From NCBI GenBank assembly GCA_030828265.1, contig JAURCW010000056.1, forward strand, positions 1 to 7,964: DNA of 7,964 bases, given 5' to 3'. The position numbers and the translations under genes are program-made. The DNA comes from Burkholderiales bacterium (lineage in GTDB: Bacteria > Pseudomonadota > Gammaproteobacteria > Burkholderiales > Burkholderiaceae_A). How positions within the stretch are numbered: the stretch's first letter is position 1; each line of letters begins with the position of its first letter. Under the pieces are notes generated by a model, which saw only the letters and a program-made list of their open reading frames with translations, did no database searches and was not told the origin of the DNA. Below, piece after piece: positions 1 to 6,620 of this stretch.

Positions 1-884
1 ATGATCTTTTAAAGTCCGTTGCCCGGCGAATCGATGAGCTTGCGAATAATCCCAATCCATCCGACGTAACGGGGGTTCCAACAGGCTTTGTCGACCTCGA
101 CCAAAAAACTGCGGGCATGCATGGTGGCGATTTAATTATTGTGGCAGGTCGCCCAAGTATGGGTAAGACATCGTTTGCCTTAAACGTTGGCGAGCATGTT
201 GCCATCGATCAAGGCCTTCCCATTATTGTGTTCAGTATGGAAATGGGTGCCGAGCAGCTGGCCCTTCGTATGCTTTGTTCCACGGGCCGGATTGATGCGC
301 AGAGGCTGCGCACGGGCAGGCTTGCCGATGACGATTGGGACAAGCTTACCCATTCGCTGGAACGCATGAAGGGTGTGCCTGTTTACATTGACGAGACGCC
401 GGCCTTGAATCCGCTCGAGCTTCGCTCGCGCGCGCGCCGAGTGGCGCGTCAGTCGGGCGGCTTAAAGCTCATTATCGTGGACTACATTCAGCTCATGAGC
501 GCGTCAAGTTCTGGGGAGAACCGAACCACTGAGATTTCCGAAATCACCCGCTCTTTAAAAAGCCTTGCAAAAGAGCTCGACTGCCCAGTGATTGCACTTT
601 CGCAGCTTAACCGAACGGTCGAACAACGGACCGACAAGCGGCCAGTCATGAGCGACCTTCGCGAATCGGGTGCCATCGAGCAAGACGCCGATGTCATCCT
701 TTTTATTTACCGCGACGAGGTCTATCGGCCCGACAGCCCCGACAAGGGTGTCGCCGAGATCATTATTGGTAAACAGCGAAACGGTCCTATTGGGACCGTA
801 CGCCTTACCTTCTTGGGTTCTTATACAAAGTTCGAGAACCACGCCGGCCCACCGCCTACCCAATACGGTGGGGGAGCCTTTTAG
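1..884 (+). CDS. dnaB: Replicative DNA helicase DnaB (C-terminal part; 5' end outside window)
   Basis: DnaB is the hexameric 5'-3' helicase that unwinds the chromosome ahead of the replisome. The frame is open from the first bases (first whole codon at 3) and 293 residues are visible, so the N-terminal domain and start lie upstream. The visible part opens with the end of the linker (RIDEL...) and then holds the complete RecA-like motor domain. It has a Walker A motif (GRPSMGKTS), the FSMEM segment, Walker B (LIIVDYIQL), the ALSQLNR motif, the SDLRESGAIEQDADVI motif and the KQRNGPIGT block that carries the arginine finger. The protein ends in a Gly/Pro-rich tail. The many motifs make the assignment almost certain. 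Wording of the conserved blocks is of the betaproteobacterial kind, a judgement from memory. No intein, frameshift or internal stop is seen. The gene is tail-to-tail with the stress-protein gene, 25 bases away. Confidence 0.97.
   Translation, partial: DLLKSVARRIDELANNPNPSDVTGVPTGFVDLDQKTAGMHGGDLIIVAGRPSMGKTSFALNVGEHVAIDQGLPIIVFSMEMGAEQLALRMLCSTGRIDAQRLRTGRLADDDWDKLTHSLERMKGVPVYIDETPALNPLELRSRARRVARQSGGLKLIIVDYIQLMSASSSGENRTTEISEITRSLKSLAKELDCPVIALSQLNRTVEQRTDKRPVMSDLRESGAIEQDADVILFIYRDEVYRPDSPDKGVAEIIIGKQRNGPIGTVRLTFLGSYTKFENHAGPPPTQYGGGAF
848..882 (+). terminator. Possible intrinsic terminator hairpin inside the 3' end of dnaB
   Basis: A perfect 7-bp inverted repeat, CCCACCG (848-854) and CGGTGGG (866-872), has an 11-base loop. 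A short T run (879-882) follows six bases later, just before the dnaB stop codon at 882-884. The gap between stem and T run and the shortness of the T run make it a weak candidate. The repeat also encodes the Pro/Gly tail, so codon choice alone may explain it. No better hairpin is visible in the 25 bases before the converging gene. Confidence 0.3.
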
Positions 885-909
885 CGAAGACGCTTTGACT
901 GAAGACCTC

Positions 910-1353
910 CTACCGAAGGACTAAAACAGGTAGCTTGGTCATCGATAGAACTTTCTGCGTTTCGCTGCCCAGCATCACTCTGGCGATGCCAGTTCGGGCA
1001 TGGGAGGCCATGGCCACCAGGTCGCACTGATAGTCATCGATGGCTTTCACTATCGCCTCTGCGGGAAAGTCGCTCACCACATAGTGCACGGCACACTTTA
1101 CATCGGCCGCGGCACAAGCCTTTTCAACCTCGGCGAGGTAGCCGGTTGCAACCTTCTTAGATCGAGCCTCTTGCTCTTCGGGTGGAATGAAGTCTGCAGG
1201 AATGTACTCGTTGTAATAGGCGTAACGGAACTCGGGGACAACGTGAAAGCCCGTCACCTTGGCTCCCATTTCTTTGGCCATCCCGACAGCCTTGTGCATA
1301 GCTTGCTTCGATAGATCGGACCCGTCGATGGGTACTAATATGTGTTTAAACAT
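910..1353 (-). CDS. Universal stress protein, UspA family
   Basis: This is a single-domain universal stress protein of 147 residues, the usual size for the family. Such proteins are cytoplasmic, dimeric alpha/beta nucleotide-binding-fold proteins linked to stress survival; a specific role cannot be read here. Evidence is the N-terminal strand FKHILVPIDGS with its conserved Asp10, the central block VSDFPAEAIV, and the C-terminal block LGSETQKVL...LPVLVLR. In the ATP-loop pattern G-x2-G-x9-G-S, both leading glycines are alanine (Ala116 and Ala119), while Gly129-Ser130 remain. The start at 1353 is chosen because an AAAGGA ribosome binding site lies 9 bases upstream of it; an ATG three codons earlier (1362) would abut that site directly. 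The wording resembles betaproteobacterial stress proteins. The gene is convergent with dnaB and 97 bases downstream of gloA on the same strand, with a possible promoter of its own. Confidence 0.93.
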   Translation of the reverse strand: MFKHILVPIDGSDLSKQAMHKAVGMAKEMGAKVTGFHVVPEFRYAYYNEYIPADFIPPEEQEARSKKVATGYLAEVEKACAAADVKCAVHYVVSDFPAEAIVKAIDDYQCDLVAMASHARTGIARVMLGSETQKVLSMTKLPVLVLR

Positions 1354-1360
1354 GGCGGTC

Positions 1361-1367
1361 ATCCTTT
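1361..1367 (-). promoter_or_regulatory. Ribosome binding site that decides the stress-protein start
   Basis: Read on the minus strand this is AAAGGAT. It lies 9 bases before the ATG at 1353 but touches the in-frame ATG at 1362, so it supports the shorter 147-residue protein, which begins MFKHIL as family members usually do. Confidence 0.6.
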
Positions 1368-1417
1368 GAGTGTGAAAGTGTCAGCTGTATTTGGTTTGTA
1401 GGTAAGTCTCGTTGGGT

Positions 1418-1446
1418 TTTATCTGTAAGAGCTTGATCTGGCGCAA
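1418..1446 (-). promoter_or_regulatory. Possible sigma-70 promoter for the stress-protein gene
   Basis: On the minus strand, TTGCGC (1441-1446) is followed after 17 bases by GATAAA (1418-1423). The spacing is ideal but both boxes are partial matches (3/6 and 4/6). The -35 box lies immediately 3'-ward of the gloA stop codon. The gene could equally be read through from gloA. Confidence 0.22.
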
Positions 1447-1450
1447 TTCC

Positions 1451-1870
1451 TCACCAGCTTCCTGTGTTGGGCATGCTCTGCCAGGGCTCAGCAGGTGCTA
1501 GGGGCTCGCCTTTTTGTAGAAGTTCAATGGAAATGTTGTCGGGTGAACGAATAAATGCCATGTAGCCGTCACGAGGGGGCCGAAGAATCGTGACGCCATG
1601 GTTGGCCAGGGCTTGGCATTTTTCGTAGATGTTGTCGACTGCAAATGCAACATGGCCAAAGTTGCGGCCGCCCTGATAGTCTTCGGGGTCCCAGTTGTAG
1701 GTGAGTTCAAGCTGGGCCTCTGGACTCTCGGGGGCAGCAAGAAAGACCAGGGTGAACCTGCCCGATGGAACCTCCTTGCGACGCATCTCAACGAGTCCTA
1801 GGGCCTTGCAATAAAAATCGAGCGAGTCGTCAAGGTTACTAACCCGGATCATGGTGTGTAGGTATTTCAT
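1451..1870 (-). CDS. gloA: Lactoylglutathione lyase (glyoxalase I)
   Basis: Glyoxalase I isomerises the hemithioacetal of methylglyoxal and glutathione to S-lactoylglutathione, the first step in cytoplasmic methylglyoxal detoxification. The protein has 139 residues and two beta-alpha-beta-beta-beta repeats. All four metal ligands of the E. coli-type enzyme can be placed: His5 in LHTMIRV, Glu55 in LELTYNW, His73 in [10 protein letters not shown] and Glu116 in SIELL. The compact length without the longer insertions fits the Ni/Co-dependent bacterial class. A C-terminal extension ending in SMPNTGSW is seen in many proteobacterial homologues. The start at 1870 is supported by AAGGAG five bases upstream and by homology beginning at MKYLHTM; a start at 1963 would add 31 unrelated residues. 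The gene is divergent from the RND efflux operon and shares its AT-rich promoter region. Confidence 0.95.
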   Translation of the reverse strand: MKYLHTMIRVSNLDDSLDFYCKALGLVEMRRKEVPSGRFTLVFLAAPESPEAQLELTYNWDPEDYQGGRNFGHVAFAVDNIYEKCQALANHGVTILRPPRDGYMAFIRSPDNISIELLQKGEPLAPAEPWQSMPNTGSW

Positions 1871-1875
1871 CGCTG

Positions 1876-1881
1876 CTCCTT
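1876..1881 (-). promoter_or_regulatory. Strong ribosome binding site of gloA
   Basis: This reads AAGGAG on the minus strand, 5 bases before the ATG at 1870. It is the best Shine-Dalgarno match in the window and fixes the gloA start against the longer open frame that begins at 1963. Confidence 0.75.
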
Positions 1882-1894
1882 GGAAACTCTTCTG

Positions 1895-1923
1895 GCTTTC
1901 GTCGTTATATAAAAAAGTATAAT
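1895..1923 (+). promoter_or_regulatory. Possible promoter of the RND efflux operon
   Basis: A perfect -10 hexamer, TATAAT, lies at 1918-1923 on the plus strand, 61 bases before the pump start codon. At 17 bases upstream (1895-1900) the sequence GCTTTC is a poor -35 box, so the promoter may need an activator. The predicted start near 1930 leaves a leader of about 55 bases. The -10 box lies inside the spacer of the gloA promoter on the other strand. Confidence 0.4.
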
Positions 1924-1931
1924 AAGTGCAA
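1904..1931 (-). promoter_or_regulatory. Probable sigma-70 promoter of gloA
   Basis: On the minus strand, TTGCAC (-35, 1926-1931) is followed after 16 bases by TATAAC (-10, 1904-1909). Both are near consensus. Transcription would begin near 1897, giving a leader of about 27 bases that contains the gloA ribosome binding site. The element overlaps the divergent promoter for the efflux operon. Confidence 0.5.
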
Positions 1932-1984
1932 ATTCCCGCCTGGCCTCGTCCAGCCGAACTCAAGAACCTTATGATCGCCGACCC

Positions 1985-4900
1985 ATGACCACAAAATCCC
2001 AGACCAGTGAGGCTACACCCTCGTCTTATCCCGTAAAGGGTCTTGGCCTATCAGGGCGTATTGCAGCGGCATTTCAGCATGCGCAGTTGACCCCCTTACT
2101 CGCCTTGGCTTGTATTTTATTGGGCCTTTTTGCGGTGTTGGTCACACCGCGCGAGGAAGAGCCGCAAATTGACGTCACCATGGCAAACGTCATTATTCCA
2201 TTTCCTGGTGCATCTGCCCGGGATGTTGAGCAGATGGTTGCCGTTCCCGCTGAGCAAGTTCTGGCTCAGATGACTGGAGTTGAGCACGTGATGTCGGTCT
2301 CTCAGACCGGTCTCGCCATGGTCACCATTCAGTTTGAGGTGGGCGTTCCAAGAATTGAGGCACTCGTCAGGCTTTACGATGTCATCTCTGCCAATGCCGA
2401 CTGGCTACCCCGCGGGCTTGGCGTTCTTCCCCCGGTGATTAAGCCAAAGGGTATTGATGACGTGCCAATTCTGGCGCTGACGCTCCATCAGGGCAATAAC
2501 AAGGCAAGTCGCCTTGAGCTTGAGCAGCTGGCCAATCGTCTCGAGACGGAACTTAAACGTATTTCAGGCACCCGCGAGGTCAACACCCTGGGCGGGCCTG
2601 GGCGCCAGATTCGCGTTGAGCTTGACCCCGCTCGCCTGAATGCGCGGGGTATCACAATCTCGGAGGTTCAGGCCATTGTGAATGTTGCCAATGCAGGCTC
2701 ACCGGTGGGGGATCTCCTTATTGGAGAGAAGGCGCTTGCCATTGAAACAGGTCCTTTTTTGCGTAATGCCAAAGATGTGGCGGATTTGGTTCTTGGCATA
2801 CGGCAGGGGAGCCCTGTTTTTCTAGGTGATGTGGCGCGTGTTGTTGACGGTCCCGCGCAGCCTGAGCGTATGGTCTGGCAGGCCAAACGCTCGGCCCAGG
2901 CGGATGACCTCGATTTTTGGCCAGCCGTTACCCTGTCTATTACTAAAAAGCCGGGTGAAAACGCCATTGATGTTGCTAACCAAGTCATTGAACAACTCGA
3001 TCGACTTAAGGGCACGGTGATACCTGAATCGATTCAGGTCGACGTCTCTCGAAATTATGGTGAAACTGCAAATCAGAAAGCCATGCAGCTTATTCAGAAG
3101 CTTATGTTCGCAACGGGGTCTGTCGTACTTCTAGTGCTTGTCGCCTTGGGTCGTCGCGAGGCCACCATTGTGGGTGTGGCCGTCGTATTAACGCTTGCCG
3201 CCACCCTTTTTGCCTCCTGGGCCTGGGGTTTCACCATTAACCGCGTATCTTTATTTGCACTTATCTTCTCCATTGGCATTCTGGTGGATGATGCCATTGT
3301 GGTCGTTGAAAATATCCATCGGCATCAGCAACTCTTTCCGCACAAGTCGCTCGCAGAAATTATTCCAGCCGCTGTTGATGAGGTGGGCGGCCCAACCATC
3401 CTCGCTACGTTTACGGTCATTGCGGCGCTTCTTCCTATGGCTTTCGTGTCGGGGCTTATGGGCCCCTACATGAGTCCTATTCCCATTAATGCAAGCATGG
3501 GTATGCTCATCTCCTTGGCTGTAGCCTTCGTTGTTACACCCTGGATGGCCTTGCATTGGATGCGTTCCTCTTCGGTCCATTCGTCCAAAGCCCACTCAGG
3601 CCCCCCTCTTTGGATCTCACGACTTTTTGCTTTTCTTTTTTACCCTTTTCTTCGGTCGACACGATCGGTTTTTTATCGTCTCGTGCTGGCCATTGTTGTT
3701 TTGCTCCTTATTGCCTTTTCGGTCTGGCTTCCCATCAACGGAAACGTTGTTTTAAAGATGCTGCCCTTCGATAACAAGTCTGAGTTTCAGGTGGTTGTGG
3801 ATATGCCGAATGGAACTCGACTCGAGAAGACGGACGCTGTGCTGCGGGAGATGGCTCAGGCTCTTACTGAATTACCTGAGGTCAACGATATTCAGGTCTA
3901 TTCTGGCTTGTCTGCCCCGATTAATTTCAATGGGCTTGTTCGGCAGTACAACCTTCGCCAGGCTTCTCACCTCGGAGATCTGCAGGTCAATCTGGTGGAT
4001 AAGTCGATGCGTGATGAGCAAAGCCATGCGATTGCCATGCGCGCACGCCCCCTAGTTCAGGCCGTTGCGGCACGCCATGGTGCGAGAGTGAAGGTTGTCG
4101 AGGTTCCTCCCGGGCCGCCCGTGTTGTCACCTGTCGTTGCAGAAATTTATGGACCAACGGATGAGGGCCGCCGCCAAGTCGCTCAGGCAGTGCGTAACCT
4201 TCTTGAAGAGACGCCCGGAATGGTTGATGTGGATGACAGCACCGTTGACCCTTCACCGAAGAAGATTCTTGTCATTGACCGCCGTAAGGCAAGCCTTATG
4301 GGTGTCTCTCAGCAGGAGATTGTTTCGGTACTTCGCACGGGGCTCTCTGGGCAGTCCGCAGCCTATCTGCACGATGCCACGAAGTACCCCGCTGCTGTGA
4401 CCTTAAGGCTGCCGGAGGCCAAGCAAGATTCACTTAGTCATTTGTTGGCACTGACGGTACGAACGTCGCAGCGTGAGGCACGGCCGCTGTCGGAATTCGT
4501 AAGTGTGGTTGACGCCCAGCGCGAGCAGGTTCGTTATAGAAAAGACTTAGTGCCTGTGACTTATGTTGTAGCGGATGTGGCCGGTGAAAACGACAGCCCA
4601 CTTTATGGTCTGGCCCAGGCACGACTCAAACTTACAGACTTGCGGGGCGCCGATGGTCAGCCCATTGAGGAGTATTTTATTTCCCAGCCTAAGGACACCT
4701 ATCGAAACTACTCCTTGAAATGGGATGGTGAGTCGCAGGTTACCTACGAAACTTTTCGTGATATGGGGGCAGCCTATGCGGTAGGCCTGGTGCTTATCTA
4801 TCTGTTGGTGGTTGCTCAGTTCGGCTCCTACCTGATACCGGTCATCATCATGGCGCCAATCCCTCTCACCATTATTGGGGTCATGCCAGGTCATGCCATG

Positions 4901-5245
4901 CTGGGGTCGCAGTTTACTGCCACCTCCATGATTGGGATGATCGCCTTAGCAGGAATTATTGTGCGCAATTCCATTTTGCTTGTTGACTTTATTCACTTGC
5001 AGCTTGCGCAGGGAGCGAGCCTTAAAGACGCGGTTGAGGCATCGGCGGCAACCAGGGCGCAGCCTATTGTGCTTACCGCCCTTGCGGCCATGACGGGAGC
5101 TTTGTTTATTCTGGACGATCCGATTTTTAACGGTCTTGCCATCTCACTTATTTTCGGCATTTTGGTTTCGACAGTGCTCACCCTACTTGTGATTCCGCTG
5201 TTGGTCTATTCCACTCATACCAAGCCCAATGAGAGCGCTACTTAA
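1985..5245 (+). CDS. RND-family efflux pump, inner-membrane permease (AcrB/ACR_tran type)
   Basis: This is a proton-driven inner-membrane exporter of the RND superfamily, 1086 residues against about 1050 for AcrB. Its architecture is standard. TM1 is at about 35-53, followed by the first periplasmic porter region. TM2-TM6 lie at about 373-520 and TM7 at about 556-577. A second porter region contains VEVPPGPP (706-713), and TM8-TM12 start near 929. TM4 carries the Asp-Asp pair (Asp435, Asp436, in [12 protein letters not shown]) that marks the drug-type (HAE) proton relay. In TM10 the position of AcrB Lys940 is held by Arg994 ([12 protein letters not shown]). The substrate cannot be inferred. 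The ATG at 1985 is the first start codon in the open frame but lacks a visible Shine-Dalgarno. The channel gene follows after 13 bases. No periplasmic adaptor gene precedes it, because the upstream neighbour gloA is divergent. Confidence 0.93.
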   Translation: MTTKSQTSEATPSSYPVKGLGLSGRIAAAFQHAQLTPLLALACILLGLFAVLVTPREEEPQIDVTMANVIIPFPGASARDVEQMVAVPAEQVLAQMTGVEHVMSVSQTGLAMVTIQFEVGVPRIEALVRLYDVISANADWLPRGLGVLPPVIKPKGIDDVPILALTLHQGNNKASRLELEQLANRLETELKRISGTREVNTLGGPGRQIRVELDPARLNARGITISEVQAIVNVANAGSPVGDLLIGEKALAIETGPFLRNAKDVADLVLGIRQGSPVFLGDVARVVDGPAQPERMVWQAKRSAQADDLDFWPAVTLSITKKPGENAIDVANQVIEQLDRLKGTVIPESIQVDVSRNYGETANQKAMQLIQKLMFATGSVVLLVLVALGRREATIVGVAVVLTLAATLFASWAWGFTINRVSLFALIFSIGILVDDAIVVVENIHRHQQLFPHKSLAEIIPAAVDEVGGPTILATFTVIAALLPMAFVSGLMGPYMSPIPINASMGMLISLAVAFVVTPWMALHWMRSSSVHSSKAHSGPPLWISRLFAFLFYPFLRSTRSVFYRLVLAIVVLLLIAFSVWLPINGNVVLKMLPFDNKSEFQVVVDMPNGTRLEKTDAVLREMAQALTELPEVNDIQVYSGLSAPINFNGLVRQYNLRQASHLGDLQVNLVDKSMRDEQSHAIAMRARPLVQAVAARHGARVKVVEVPPGPPVLSPVVAEIYGPTDEGRRQVAQAVRNLLEETPGMVDVDDSTVDPSPKKILVIDRRKASLMGVSQQEIVSVLRTGLSGQSAAYLHDATKYPAAVTLRLPEAKQDSLSHLLALTVRTSQREARPLSEFVSVVDAQREQVRYRKDLVPVTYVVADVAGENDSPLYGLAQARLKLTDLRGADGQPIEEYFISQPKDTYRNYSLKWDGESQVTYETFRDMGAAYAVGLVLIYLLVVAQFGSYLIPVIIMAPIPLTIIGVMPGHAMLGSQFTATSMIGMIALAGIIVRNSILLVDFIHLQLAQGASLKDAVEASAATRAQPIVLTALAAMTGALFILDDPIFNGLAISLIFGILVSTVLTLLVIPLLVYSTHTKPNESAT

Positions 5246-5249
5246 AGGA
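5244..5249 (+). promoter_or_regulatory. Ribosome binding site of the TolC-family gene, overlapping the pump stop codon
   Basis: AAAGGA lies 9 bases before the ATG at 5259, and its first two bases are the last two of the pump's TAA stop. It supports the start at 5259 over an in-frame ATG at 5229, which has no such site, and suggests translational coupling of the two genes. Confidence 0.6.
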
Positions 5250-5258
5250 TTGAAAACC

Positions 5259-6620
5259 ATGCGACGACTTCAGCAGCTTTTTATTCTTGTTCTTCTTGCC
5301 CATGGTCCAAGCGCTTATGCTCAGACCCTCCTGGAGGACTGGCAGAAGGCTCAAAAGAACGATCCCAGTCTTCGTGCGGCTCAGAAGGAAGATCTCATCG
5401 CCCAGGCGCTTAGGATGCAGATGGACGCTCTCTGGAAGCCGTCGCTCGTCTTTTACGGCACTGCAGGGGCCACAACACGATATTCCATTACCCGCGATGC
5501 CAAGTTTGCGGCGCCTGGGTTCTCCGCCTCGGGAGCGAAGTTCGAGACCTGGAATGAGCTGGCAGCCATGGGTCAGGCGAGTATTCAATGGATGCAGCCT
5601 CTGCATGATCCCAAGCTCAGGCAGAGGGCCGAGCAGCTTAAGCTTTCTGCAGAGGCTGTTGGGCTCAGCGAGACGCTTGCGCAGCAACGACTTTTGGCAG
5701 GGCTTATTGAAAATACTCTAGCCTTCACGCAGGTGACCGAGCGCTGGCGTTTTGCTCAGCGTCAGGTGGCTGTTATGCAAAAGACCTTTGAGGAAATTAG
5801 TAAACGACAGCGTCTTGGCGATGCAACCCTGACAGATCGGTCGGAGGCCTTTGAGCGTCTTCAGTCGGCCAAGGCAAGTCTCTCGGGTATTGAGGCCGCT
5901 GGGCGGGTGCATGCGGAATGGGTAGCGGATGTCACGGGGAGAGAGACACGCCCGCGTATTCTCAGTCAGGGCCTTTCATCATCGCTCATTAAAATGGACA
6001 CCATCGAGACCTATGTCCAAGCGATGAAGACCTCTCACCCTCAGCTTAAGCTGCTTCGGCTTGAGCGAGATATTGCCCGTGCACAGGCGGCACAGTTTCT
6101 CGAAGGCGAGAAGGCCATGACGGTCCAGGCGGTTGCCTCCGCACAACAAGAATTAGTGACGTCCCGTGACATTCTTCCCTTTGGCTATCAGGCAGGCTCA
6201 GCCTTTGTTGGTCTGCAACTCTCGATTCCCTTATCAACCGGGGGTCGAATGACGGCCCAGGAGCGTGAGTGGCTTGCTCGGGCGGATGTTGCTGAAGAAA
6301 ACCATCAGGCGATGGCGCTCGTTCTTGAACGTGGAATGCGAGACAGCTGGTATGGCTATTGGTCAGCTGCAGAGCGTCTACCCATGCTTGAGCAGGCTAT
6401 GGAGGCCGGAGCAGAAAGGCTGCGTCAGACCCAGAAGTCTTATCGGGTGGGTGCGCGAACTATTCTTGAGTTGCTGGGTGCAGAGACCGATCATATTGAG
6501 GCGCAGCGTTTGGTTTTTGAGACCAGGCTCTCTTTACTGACCTACCGGTCGCGGTTGTCTGCGGCCATGGGCACCCTGGATGAAAGCGATATCGATCGTA
6601 TCGACCGGTTCTTACGTTAG
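5259..6620 (+). CDS. TolC-family outer-membrane efflux channel
   Basis: This is an outer-membrane factor that would form the trimeric exit duct for the RND pump encoded just upstream. With the start at 5259 it has 453 residues. Residues 1-21 form a classical signal peptide: basic MRRLQQ, a hydrophobic LFILVLLA core, and an AYA cleavage site before Gln22. No lipobox cysteine is present, unlike OprM-type lipoproteins. The mature protein shows the two-fold TolC layout of long, Ala/Glu/Gln-rich helical pairs. Hallmarks are a strand ending in LSIPLSTGGR (321-330) and the late SYRVGARTILELLGAE motif (394-409). An ATG at 5229 would overlap the pump gene by 17 bases and lacks a ribosome binding site. 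The last 9 bases overlap the 3' end of the converging kinase-like gene. The family is clear; which substrate or adaptor it serves is not. Confidence 0.92.
   Translation: MRRLQQLFILVLLAHGPSAYAQTLLEDWQKAQKNDPSLRAAQKEDLIAQALRMQMDALWKPSLVFYGTAGATTRYSITRDAKFAAPGFSASGAKFETWNELAAMGQASIQWMQPLHDPKLRQRAEQLKLSAEAVGLSETLAQQRLLAGLIENTLAFTQVTERWRFAQRQVAVMQKTFEEISKRQRLGDATLTDRSEAFERLQSAKASLSGIEAAGRVHAEWVADVTGRETRPRILSQGLSSSLIKMDTIETYVQAMKTSHPQLKLLRLERDIARAQAAQFLEGEKAMTVQAVASAQQELVTSRDILPFGYQAGSAFVGLQLSIPLSTGGRMTAQEREWLARADVAEENHQAMALVLERGMRDSWYGYWSAAERLPMLEQAMEAGAERLRQTQKSYRVGARTILELLGAETDHIEAQRLVFETRLSLLTYRSRLSAAMGTLDESDIDRIDRFLR

Noticed and set aside
885..909. A dedicated bidirectional terminator in the dnaB/stress-protein gap
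   Set aside because: The 25 bases contain no inverted repeat with a T run; the only candidate hairpin sits inside the end of dnaB.
1000..1314. A 104-codon plus-strand frame opposite the stress-protein gene
   Set aside because: It lies fully antisense to a clear UspA-family gene and shows no family features of its own.
1871..1963. N-terminal extension of GloA from an ATG at 1963 (31 extra residues)
   Set aside because: The strong AAGGAG site before 1870, family homology starting at MKYLHTM with His5 in the right place, and promoter elements within the extension all favour the shorter protein.
1926..1988. A 20-residue leader peptide from a GTG at 1926 ending on the pump start
   Set aside because: The GTG lies before the predicted transcription start near 1930 and has no ribosome binding site. 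Only the shorter ATG frame at 1971 is worth a mention.
3251..3595. A 114-codon minus-strand open frame inside the pump gene, rich in His/Arg/Lys
   Set aside because: It is a mirror of hydrophobic membrane-segment codons of the pump; no motif and no ribosome binding site support it.
5229..5258. Earlier ATG at 5229 for the TolC-family protein
   Set aside because: No ribosome binding site precedes it, it overlaps the pump gene, and it would put ten extra residues ahead of an already complete signal peptide. The ATG at 5259 has AAAGGA at good spacing.
5238..5687. A 149-codon minus-strand open frame opposite the start of the TolC-family gene
   Set aside because: It is antisense to a well-supported gene, has no recognisable motif, and its composition is explained by codon bias on the coding strand.
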